64,000 nucleotides of DNA, taken from contig JAOAIT010000009.1 of the NCBI GenBank assembly GCA_026414565.1, positions 62,001 to 126,000 of the forward strand, in the 5' to 3' direction. The position numbers were made by a program, and so were the translations under genes. This stretch comes from Verrucomicrobiia bacterium. Lineage in GTDB: Bacteria > Verrucomicrobiota > Verrucomicrobiia > Limisphaerales > Fontisphaeraceae. The notes under the pieces are model-generated. The model saw only the letters and a program-made list of their open reading frames with translations, had not been told where the DNA came from and did not search any database. This document shows, in pieces, positions 53,565-62,600 of this stretch (positions are counted from its first letter, which is position 1; the number at the start of each line of letters is the position of its first letter).

Positions 53565-54392
53565 TTAACGCACAGTGACATCCACGGCGTTGGTGCGCCA
53601 CAGCTCGGTGACGCCCCACATGTTGATGGGGCTGACGGCCTTGCCAAATTTAATGAAGCGGGCGCTGCCGTCAGCGAAGCCGTGATTCGAGCCGGCGCCG
53701 GCCTTGGTGGCGCCGGGTTTGCCGTGCCGGCCATGCTCGACTTCTTCCATGTCATTGCCGACGCCCTGGGAAAAGTCCATGTACACGTGGGGCGAGCGGG
53801 TCTCCTTTTCGCCAAAGATGATGGTGGTGGAGGGGTCTTTGAGGGCGGTGGCGGGCATGCCCACCCATTTGCCGGGGAACATATAGGCCTGCCAGTCTGC
53901 GGCATTGGTAAACACGTTCATGAAATAGTCGTTGTAGGCGTTCATCAGGTAGCTTCGCGGGGCGGCATCCACGGGGTACAACGTGCCCCCGCCAAAACCG
54001 GACCAGCGGGCCGGTTCCGGATCGTCGCTGGGGCAATGCAAGATCTTGGCCTGGTTGTAATAGGGGAGCAGGCCGGTCATCCAACAGGGGTTGATGGTGC
54101 GGGGATAAAAGCGGTCGTCGTTCTCGTCCACATACAACTGGTGGGCCAGGACCAGTTGTTTGAGGTTGTTGTTGCAGAAGGTGCGTTTGGCGGCTTCCTT
54201 GGCGCTGGCCAGGGTGGGCAGCAGCATGGCTGCCAGCAGCGCGATGATGGCGATGACCACCAGCAGCTCAATCAAAGTGAAGGCGCGGGGAAGGTGTCCG
54301 GCAGGAAAACCCCAAACTCGTCGCTTTCCCGGAGGATCAGCTTCCAGCCGGGATACCACGGCGTGGCCGTTCTGTTGCGGCATCAAAATCAT
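53565..54392 (-). CDS. Pseudopilin-like protein, tandem copy B
   Basis: A 275-residue paralogue of the gene at 52755. Leader, then [89 protein letters not shown], and near the C-terminus [24 protein letters not shown]. Upstream ATG codons at 54392 and 54383 are both possible starts. The gap of 78 bases to copy A has no terminator. Confidence 0.85.
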   Translation of the reverse strand: MILMPQQNGHAVVSRLEADPPGKRRVWGFPAGHLPRAFTLIELLVVIAIIALLAAMLLPTLASAKEAAKRTFCNNNLKQLVLAHQLYVDENDDRFYPRTINPCWMTGLLPYYNQAKILHCPSDDPEPARWSGFGGGTLYPVDAAPRSYLMNAYNDYFMNVFTNAADWQAYMFPGKWVGMPATALKDPSTTIIFGEKETRSPHVYMDFSQGVGNDMEEVEHGRHGKPGATKAGAGSNHGFADGSARFIKFGKAVSPINMWGVTELWRTNAVDVTVR

Positions 54393-54498
54393 AGACGCTC
54401 TGCAGCGCGGGTTGGTTGCAACGAAATCTGCCCACTGCTCTATAATACCCCTGTTTAGAATCATTGACCAGCAAAAGGGCATTGCCGGATGGCCCCGG

Positions 54499-55680
54499 TT
54501 ATGATTCTGCAGGGGATAGGTTCTTCAATTCTGCGATGGCCCGTTGCACCCAATCGGCCTCCAGGTTGTCGGTTTCAAAGCTGTGGCCGATCTCCCGCAG
54601 CAGGGTGAGGCGCAATTCACCGCCCAAGTGCTCGCGAAACTCCTGCAAACCTTCCCAAAGCGCCCACTGACCAGTGGAGGTGTGCTGCTCCATGAGCTGC
54701 GAATAGAGGGCAAATCCCAACTGGCCGAGCAGATTCAAGATGCGTCCGGCGGAGGTGGCGTCCAACCACCCGGCATGCCGGGCGCAGAGCACATCCACCG
54801 CCATGCCCATGGCCACAGCCTCGCCGTGTCGCAGTGTCCAGCCGGAGAGCGCCTCCAATTTATGCGCCGCCCAATGCCCGAAATCGAGGGGGCGGGCGGA
54901 GCCAAATTCAAAGGGGTCACCCCCCCGGGCGATGTGGATGACGTGCAATTCCGCGCAGCGATGGATGGTGCGTTGCACAGCCTCGGGCGCGAAGGCCAGC
55001 AGCGCCGGGGCATCGTGTTCCAATTGGGCAAAAAAAGAGGCATCTTTCAGGCAGGCTACTTTAACTGCCTCCACCCAGCCGGCGCGGCGGTCGCGTTCGG
55101 CCAGGGTGGCAAGGAGGGCGAAATCATTGATCACGGCAAAAGGCGGGGCAAACGTGCCGATAAAGTTCTTTTTCCCGAAGGCGTTGATGCCGTTTTTCAC
55201 CCCAACACCAGAATCGGCCTGGGCCAGCACGGTGCTGGGCAGCCGGATGAGGCGAATCCCCCGATGTGCCAAGGCGGCCGCCAGCCCCACCAGGTCCAGT
55301 AACGCCCCGCCACCGGCTACCATCACAAAGTTTTGCCGGTCCAAGTGATGTTTTTCGAATGCCTGAAGCAGTTTTTGGAGATAAGCAGGGTCATTCTTGA
55401 CTTCCTCTCCCCCGGGATGCACCCAAGGCGGACTGACCAGTTGCATACGGTCCTGATGACGCGCAAACCAGGCCGGAATGGCGGCCAGCCAGTCTGGCTG
55501 TGCTTGGGCCAATCCGGCGTCCACCACCATGAAAACCCGGGGGCGCCGGGTGCCTGCCGAATGTAACACATTAGCCAACAGTGGGTTATGAAGATGAAAT
55601 AGATGATGGGTAAAGAACACCCGGTGCTGCCAGGTCACCGTAACGGGCTGTTCAATGGGGGGCAGGGGGGCCAGGTTCAT
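54499..55680 (-). CDS. 3-dehydroquinate synthase homologue, EboD-like
   Basis: A 393-residue sugar-phosphate cyclase-family protein. NAD site [21 protein letters not shown] and [31 protein letters not shown], then [13 protein letters not shown]. The metal-site stretch reads [22 protein letters not shown] where DHQS enzymes have LNFGHTxGHAIE, and the [10 protein letters not shown] motif is kept. The RPLDFGHW version is what I recall from EboD of the ebo clusters. No ebo partners are adjacent, so the substrate is open. Overlaps the DUF971 gene by four bases. Confidence 0.7.
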   Translation of the reverse strand: MNLAPLPPIEQPVTVTWQHRVFFTHHLFHLHNPLLANVLHSAGTRRPRVFMVVDAGLAQAQPDWLAAIPAWFARHQDRMQLVSPPWVHPGGEEVKNDPAYLQKLLQAFEKHHLDRQNFVMVAGGGALLDLVGLAAALAHRGIRLIRLPSTVLAQADSGVGVKNGINAFGKKNFIGTFAPPFAVINDFALLATLAERDRRAGWVEAVKVACLKDASFFAQLEHDAPALLAFAPEAVQRTIHRCAELHVIHIARGGDPFEFGSARPLDFGHWAAHKLEALSGWTLRHGEAVAMGMAVDVLCARHAGWLDATSAGRILNLLGQLGFALYSQLMEQHTSTGQWALWEGLQEFREHLGGELRLTLLREIGHSFETDNLEADWVQRAIAELKNLSPAES

Positions 55681-55994
55681 GCTTGCTCCTGGCTTTGGAC
55701 TGTGGCCAGGCGGCGGAGGTAGTCGAAGGAATAAATCCCGGCCTGGTGGCCGTCGGCCCAGAGAAGGTTCACCGCGTAATTGCCCACCGGCAACAGTCGG
55801 GTCAATTGGCAGGCCGCAGGGGTGAGCGGTTTGTCCGGGGCTTTATAGACCTTGCCCATGATGTCCATCTCCCCTTTGCAGCCGGCGCACGGGCAATGCC
55901 GGCGGAGGAATTCCAAGCCCAAGAAATCCTCCCTGCCATCGTCCCATTTGATGGCGAGTTCCTGCCCGATGACCTGCAAATCCAGCGGTCGCAT
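55677..55994 (-). CDS. DUF971 domain protein
   Basis: A 105-residue protein with the DUF971 (GBBH-like N-terminal) fold: LAIKWDDGREDFLGLEFLRRHCPCAGCKGE, and closing AVNLLWADGHQAGIYSFDYLR. The CPCxxC cysteines may bind zinc. It starts the two-gene unit with the EboD-like gene, ATGA overlap. ATG 55994 is preferred over a TTG at 56030. Confidence 0.8.
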   Translation of the reverse strand: MRPLDLQVIGQELAIKWDDGREDFLGLEFLRRHCPCAGCKGEMDIMGKVYKAPDKPLTPAACQLTRLLPVGNYAVNLLWADGHQAGIYSFDYLRRLATVQSQEQA

Positions 55995-56204
55995 GGGGAT
56001 ACGATAACCTTGAGGTTGGGGAGTAATCAAGGTGATGAGCAGGGGGAATGAGGCCGGTTTGGCCCGGCTGGGATTCCATGGCCGGAAAGTAATACAAAAG
56101 CAGGGAGCCGCGGCTTAAAGAAAGTCGTTGTCAAACCTTTGGTTATGTGCCATTTTATCAAAGCTGAGAATGGCACTGCCTTTGCTGTTCTCTGTCGGTG
56201 ATTG

Positions 56205-59200
56205 ATGTGTAGTTATCGCAAGTTATTGTCCAACAAGCTATTTGGGTGGATGGTGGTGGCATGGATGGCCATGCCGGGATTGCTTTTTGGGCAAACAACT
56301 TATACATGGACGGGCAGCACCTCAACAAATTGGGGGATTACAAATAATTGGAGCCCTGCAAGTGTCCCGAATGCTGCTACGCATTTCGTGGTTTTTAACG
56401 CCGCTGGCACCACCCGCTGGGTGGTTGATTTGGGCAATAATGATCGTAGCGTGTTAGGATTGAGCTTTCTCAATGCAGCGGGAAGTGAGTCGTTTAATAT
56501 CAACAGCGCCAGCGGCAACCGTTTGAACATCTATTCTGCTGGCATAACCAACCTGGACACGGATATTCAGTTCATCAATGCCCAAGTTCGCCTGGCGGCC
56601 AATCAAACGTGGTATTCCGAAACGGGAGGGGGGTTGACTCTTAGCAATGTATTGGACTTGCAGAACTTTAGACTCACACTTACCGGCGGAGGGACCTTGA
56701 GCTTTAATGGGATCGTACAGGACAACGGAGGGATTACCAACAATGCTAGTGGTCTGACCATTTTTAATGCAGCGAATTCGTTTAGCGGGGGATTGACCAT
56801 CAACAGTGGCACGGTGCGGTTTGGGAACAATGCGGGAGCAGGCTCCGGCACATTAAGGCTGAACGGGGGCTCCATTCAAGCAGGAGGCGGGGCAAGGACT
56901 TTGGCAAACGAGGTTTCGGTGGGGGGTAATTTTGGCGTGGGCGGTACGAATGATTTAACCCTTTCCGGCTCAATGTCCCTGGTTTCCACCGCTCGAGTGG
57001 TGACGGTGACCAATGCAGGTTTAACCACCTTCTCCGGTTTGGTCTCGGGAAACGGCCTGGTGAAGTCCGGGTCGGGCACGTTGTTATTGAGCAACAACGG
57101 CAACACGTTCGATGGTCTGCGCGTCCAAGCGGGGACGCTCAGCTTGCGGCCGGGGGGTAATCTCAGTTTGCCGAACAGTGGCAGCAGCGTGGCCGGAAGC
57201 GGGGACGTGATTATTGACGGGGGCACGCTGTTATTGAATCCCGTTGGGGATGTCATCACCATGAATCGCGAGATTACTTGGACGACCAACGGGGGTATCT
57301 TGGACATTGCACGGCCGGCGCGAGGGGTGAATGCGTGGGGAGGTTTTAATGTGAACGCCGCCTCCAACACTCCGGCCATTATTCGTTACAATACTCTGGC
57401 CAACACCGTCGGCAACCAGGCGTGGGATGCAGGGCAGGATTTTCTCATTCCCAATGGCAGTCTTTATGGGACGGGCACTGTGGTGTTCGCCCTGGATAAT
57501 GGAGCGACTTTTCAACTGCGCGACACGAATTTCCTGGGTACGCTCATCATTCGCGGCCCGGCCAATGGCAATTCCAGCGGCAACAGTCTTGCCACCAATC
57601 TGGCCCGGCTTTCCTTGAGCGGCGCCGTCTCACCTTCAGATTTTACCAATTTCTTCTTTTATGGTGGATTGATTTTGGAGGGGGCGGTGCAAGTCACCGA
57701 GTATTACGATCAACGGCGCATCTCCTCTGATATTTTGATTCGGACCAATGCGCGCGTCAATTTCCAGGGCCGGAGCACCACAAGTGCTGTGCAGGAGGAC
57801 TACCTGATTCTGGGGGGAAGCGTGCTTAATGCCAACACCTTGACGATCCAGAGCAACGCCGTTGCCACCATTGACATTCGTTTTCGCAGTGACGAGTCGA
57901 TCAACACGTCGGGCGTGATTCTGGATGCCCGCACGGTGATTGAAGCCGGGGGCACGCTCATGTTCGCTCATTCACGTCAAAACGATGGTTTGTCGGGTAT
58001 GACCGGCGAGCATCTGGTGCGCGGAAATATTGAGGGACGCGGACGCGGCACGGGGGCGTGTTGCGGCACGGAGGGAGAGTCCATTGTGGATTTGCGGATT
58101 GGCCTTGGCAGTCCCAGCCCGAATCTATTGATTGGCGGCTTCACCAACGGCGTGATTTTTGCGCCTTCGGTGGCGCTGGTGGTCAACAGCCCTGATCCCA
58201 ATTGCTGCAACGGCCTGCGCATCCAGGGGCCGGGGGCTTTCGTGACCAACCTGGTGACCCCCGCCCGCCTGCAAAACTTGCAGGGTACCAACGGGACGCT
58301 CACGATTGCCTTCAGTGACAGCGCGGCGCAGACCTTTGCGCCGGGGCCGTCCGCCCCCAGCCCCATCAAGTTGGGCTTTGATCGGACGACCAACACCGTG
58401 AACCCGGTCTATACCATTGGCCAGACGGCCAATGACATGGCCAACTTCAGCGGCCTGGTGATCAAGGGCGGCACGGTGCAACTGGGCGCTGATCAGTCTT
58501 TCGTGGGCACCGCCGCCATTCGCACGACTCTGGATGTCTGTGGAGGCACGCTGGTGTTGGGCAGCGGCACGACCCCGCGCACCTTGACGATTGAAGGCAA
58601 CGCCTTGTTGCAGGGAGGCACCCTGAACGGCGGCAGCGGCACGACCAAAGGCACGCTGGTGGTGGGCGGGGATTTGATTTCCAACGGCAGCACGCTGGTC
58701 AATACCCCCAACATCACCATGAACCCCGCGGTCAGCGAGACCACGTATGTTTCGGGCACGACTCCCTTGAGCGGCATGGGGGCTTTTGTGAAGAACGGGC
58801 CGGGGACAACCGTGCTGGTGAATGAAATCAATCCTACGCGGGTGGTCATCAACAACGGCACGTTGCTCCTGGGCGCGAATGAGCGGATTGGGAATTCGGT
58901 CCCGATGACCCTCGCGGGCGGCACCTTTGCCACCGGGGGGTACAACGAGACGCTGGGCAAGCTGACGCTGGATGCCAACTCGACGATTGATTTGGGGGCA
59001 GGCAACAGCATTTTGACCTTCGCCAACAGCACCTCCGAGGCGTGGAACGCTTCAGCCATTTTGAGCATTGTCAACTGGACCGGCAACCTCGCTGGTGGCG
59101 GCATCGATCGAGTTATTTTTGGCCCTGGTGGTTTGACTGCTGGGCAGCTCTCTCAGGTGCGGTTTGTCAATCCCTTTGGTCTGACGCCTGGCATCTACAA

Positions 59201-59348
59201 CGCCATCATGCTGAGCAGTGGCGAAATTGTGCCGGTGCCAGAGCCGGCCACCGTGGTGGCCGTGGTGTTGCTGGCCGGTTTGATCGGCTGGCGGGAGCGT
59301 GCCCGGTGGCTGGTATGGTGGCGCCGGGCGCTGGCCGGCTTGCGGTGA
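56205..59348 (+). CDS. PEP-CTERM autotransporter-repeat protein
   Basis: A 1047-residue exported protein. Signal peptide ends at LLFGQ. The body is built from autotransporter-associated beta-strand repeats, e.g. GGLTINSGTVRFGNN, GLVKSGSGTLLLSNNGN, making a long beta helix. The C-terminus is a PEP-CTERM sorting signal: VPVPEPATVVAVVLLAGLIG followed by a basic tail (WRERARWLVWWRR). It is the likely substrate of the exosortase at 36183. ATG 56205 used; a TTG one codon upstream is possible. Confidence 0.85.
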   Translation: MCSYRKLLSNKLFGWMVVAWMAMPGLLFGQTTYTWTGSTSTNWGITNNWSPASVPNAATHFVVFNAAGTTRWVVDLGNNDRSVLGLSFLNAAGSESFNINSASGNRLNIYSAGITNLDTDIQFINAQVRLAANQTWYSETGGGLTLSNVLDLQNFRLTLTGGGTLSFNGIVQDNGGITNNASGLTIFNAANSFSGGLTINSGTVRFGNNAGAGSGTLRLNGGSIQAGGGARTLANEVSVGGNFGVGGTNDLTLSGSMSLVSTARVVTVTNAGLTTFSGLVSGNGLVKSGSGTLLLSNNGNTFDGLRVQAGTLSLRPGGNLSLPNSGSSVAGSGDVIIDGGTLLLNPVGDVITMNREITWTTNGGILDIARPARGVNAWGGFNVNAASNTPAIIRYNTLANTVGNQAWDAGQDFLIPNGSLYGTGTVVFALDNGATFQLRDTNFLGTLIIRGPANGNSSGNSLATNLARLSLSGAVSPSDFTNFFFYGGLILEGAVQVTEYYDQRRISSDILIRTNARVNFQGRSTTSAVQEDYLILGGSVLNANTLTIQSNAVATIDIRFRSDESINTSGVILDARTVIEAGGTLMFAHSRQNDGLSGMTGEHLVRGNIEGRGRGTGACCGTEGESIVDLRIGLGSPSPNLLIGGFTNGVIFAPSVALVVNSPDPNCCNGLRIQGPGAFVTNLVTPARLQNLQGTNGTLTIAFSDSAAQTFAPGPSAPSPIKLGFDRTTNTVNPVYTIGQTANDMANFSGLVIKGGTVQLGADQSFVGTAAIRTTLDVCGGTLVLGSGTTPRTLTIEGNALLQGGTLNGGSGTTKGTLVVGGDLISNGSTLVNTPNITMNPAVSETTYVSGTTPLSGMGAFVKNGPGTTVLVNEINPTRVVINNGTLLLGANERIGNSVPMTLAGGTFATGGYNETLGKLTLDANSTIDLGAGNSILTFANSTSEAWNASAILSIVNWTGNLAGGGIDRVIFGPGGLTAGQLSQVRFVNPFGLTPGIYNAIMLSSGEIVPVPEPATVVAVVLLAGLIGWRERARWLVWWRRALAGLR

Positions 59349-59477
59349 TGCTATTCGACGGGGGCTGTTTCACGCCCGTGAGCCGTTGCAGATGCGCCAG
59401 GGTGCGCAAACCGAATTCTTTTAATCTCCCCTTTAGCGAGTCAATTTCCTGTGGAGCCAGGCCTGATTGTCATAAGT

Positions 59478-59505
59478 TTGACTTCTGTTAGTTGCTTATT
59501 ATTAA
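59478..59505 (+). promoter_or_regulatory. Promoter candidate of the giant exported protein gene
   Basis: TTGACT, 16 bases, TATTAA, in an A/T-rich gap of about 350 bases that otherwise shows no gene. Leader length to ATG 59700 is near 190 bases. Confidence 0.4.
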
Positions 59506-59699
59506 CGGTTTTTAACCAAAAATTTTCCATTTTTCGGTTGCGCGCAGGTTGATTTTCGTTCAATGTAACAGGGAACCCAATACATAGGACATCTGCCATG
59601 GGTGAACAGGCCGTGCAAGTTATCTCTGTGAGTTGGAGAGAAGGGCCGGAAAATGCACTCTTGGTGGAGTCAAACCGTGCAGAAAGGAAAAGTACGTTT

Positions 59700-62600
59700 A
59701 TGCAAAAACAAATGCAATTCTTCAAGGATGCAGAAAGTTTTGAGCGGCAATCAATCACATTCTTGTGGCACGGTATAAAAACATGGACTGGAGGGCTGGC
59801 CTTGGTTTTGGCTGCCTCGATGGCTCACGGCCAATGGGTGGCCATCAATGACGTGTTCAATGGGCCTCTGACCCACCCCAACGTGACCACGTATGGCACG
59901 GTGGCCTCAGGGGTTTCCATCACCGGGAGCGGTTTTTTGAAAAACTTGAACACCGGAGAAAACCTGACCGCACGGTTGGAAATTTACAATGAGAACGTGG
60001 TGCCGGCGGGCACCATGGGCACCCCCAACCAAGACACGCCAGCCATGAACATGTTTGGGCCGTATGTGGATTGGAGCACGGCTTCCGGCGGGCAGAACGC
60101 GGTTTATTTGGACTCGACCTCGGATGTCATTTACTATCGTTTCACCGGCCTGAATCCGAATGCCCGCTATTCTTTTCACGGCACGGCGGTGCGCAACAAT
60201 TCAAGCTACACCACCCGGTGGACGCGGGTGACCTTGCAAGGGGCGGAGTCGTTTGACGTGGCGCATCTGACTGGTCCGTCCAGCCCGGGCATTTTAACCG
60301 CTCAGTATCCGGGTTCCGGGCTGGGCCCCAATGAGGCGGCGTTCAACGCGGGTTATAACACGGTGGCGGGTGATGTGGTGGGGTGGACGAACATCGATCC
60401 GGGCGCCGATGGGGAAATCATCATCGTTTGCCGGGTCTATACAGGCGCCATTCCCAGCGGTACCGCTGCCACGATTTCGTATGGTTTCAACGCTTTGCGG
60501 CTGGAAGAGCTGATGACCGGGCCGATCGAGATCGTGCGTCAGCCGGAAACCAACCTGGTGGTGGAGGCCTTCAGTCCTTGGACGCTGGCGGTGGAGACCA
60601 CTGGCGGCGGGCCGCAGTATCAGTGGTATCGTGGCGTGCCCGGCAGTGCGGTGGCCATCGAGGGCGCCACGCGGCGGACCTATGGCAGCGCCAGCGCCAG
60701 CTTGAGCGATAGTGGCAATTATTTTGTGGTGATCCGCAATCAGTTTAATGCCATGACCAGCACCGTCTCGACCGTCACGGTGTTTGTGAATCCCATTCAA
60801 ATCACCCAGCAACCCACCAATCGGCTGTCGGTGCTGGAATTGCGGCCCGTTAATCTCAGTGTGGAAGTCACCGGCACGCGTCCGCAATTTCAATGGTACA
60901 AAAATGGGCAGGCCATTCCGGATGCCACCAATCGCCTATTCACCATTCCGGTGGCCACGGCGGCTGACAGTGGCAACTATCACGTGGTGGTGACCAACAT
61001 ACTTTACGGCGCGACGAGCACGGTGGCGCAAGTGATTGTTTCCTCGGACGCCACACCACCGCAGGTGGTGCGGATCGTGCCCAACACGTTTCATGATAAA
61101 ATCATCGTCGAGTTTGACGAGGCCGTGGACCCCGCCATTGCCGGCAATCCAGCCAATTACAGCGTAGATCCTTATGTGGATATTTACTCCGCCGTCATGA
61201 CCAACCAGCGCACGGCGGTCTTGCTCACCGCGCCCTTGCCCCCCAACTCGACTTTGAACTTGCAGGTTTTTGTGCAAGATTTGGTGGGCAATGTGCTGCT
61301 GGACACCTTCCCCTTCCAGACCTGGGCCCCGAATCTGGCGGGTGGGGTAATGTTTGATGTCTATTATACCGGCGGCGGGACGGCGATTACCAACCTCCTG
61401 CTGAATCCCCGTTTCCCCCATGCGCCCGACAGCAGCTACGTGTTGACGAATTTTGACACCACCATCTTCTGGCCGGATGCCAGCAACGGTCAATCCCACC
61501 GGGAAAACTACGGGGCGCGGTTGCGGGGGTACTTCATCCCCGTGGTCTCGGGTAATTATCACTTCTTCATCCGGAGCGATGATGCCTCCGAGTTGTACGT
61601 GAATCCCAACGGGCCCTCGGAAAGCGGCAAGGTGCGAGTGGCTTACGAAACGGGCTGTTGCAACGCCTTCCAGGAGCCCGGCACGGCAATCCAGACTTCC
61701 ACCAACACCTTCCCGCTGATTGCCGGCCGCCCGTATTACGTGGAGGCCGTGTACAAGGAGGGTACGGGCGGCGACTGGTGTCAGGTGGCGGCGCGACGAG
61801 TGGGTGATCCCACGCCAGCTAGTCAATTGGTGCCCATTCTGGAAACCGGTGTGCCTTATCTCCCGCCCGGGCTCTATGGGCAAAACAGCTTCCTGGCCGA
61901 GCCGCAGGACATCACCATTGAGTCGCCGGCCACGTTCACATTGTCAGCACTGGCGACCAACAGTTTGAATGCGCCCTTCTCCTATCGGTGGCAACGCAAT
62001 GACGGGGCCGGCTTTGTGGACATCCCCGATGCTCGGGGGCGCAGCATTTCCTTCACCAACGTGACGGTGGCCCAGAGTGGCGCGCAATTCCGGGTGATTG
62101 TGGCGGCGGGCGACACCGCGATTACCAGCCGTGTGGCGACGGTCACCATTACCCCGGACGCCACTGGCCCGCTAGCCCTCAATGCGCGGCGGGAGGCGAA
62201 CCTGACGACCATTGTCATCAACTTCTCCGAGCCGCTGGACCCGGTGAACGCCACGGCCGTGAACAACTACCAGGTGTGCGATGTCTTCCTGCCCAGCCGG
62301 TGCGTGAACATCATCGGGGCCACGTTGACGAACAACAACACCACGGTGATTCTGGACACCGAAATGCCCGATTTGGCCGGGACGTATCAGTTGCGCATGA
62401 GCGGCATCACGGACGTTCACGGCAACCTTATCCGGCCGCCGACCACGTTGTCTCTGCGCATCGTGACTTCCTACCAGCAAGGTCTTTATGGCTATAGCGG
62501 CACGCAGGACACGCAACTGCGTCAGGCCAATCCGGATGACAACTACAACACCGCCACCTCCTTGCTGGTGGATGCTTCAGATGGCGGTGGGGTGGTGCAG

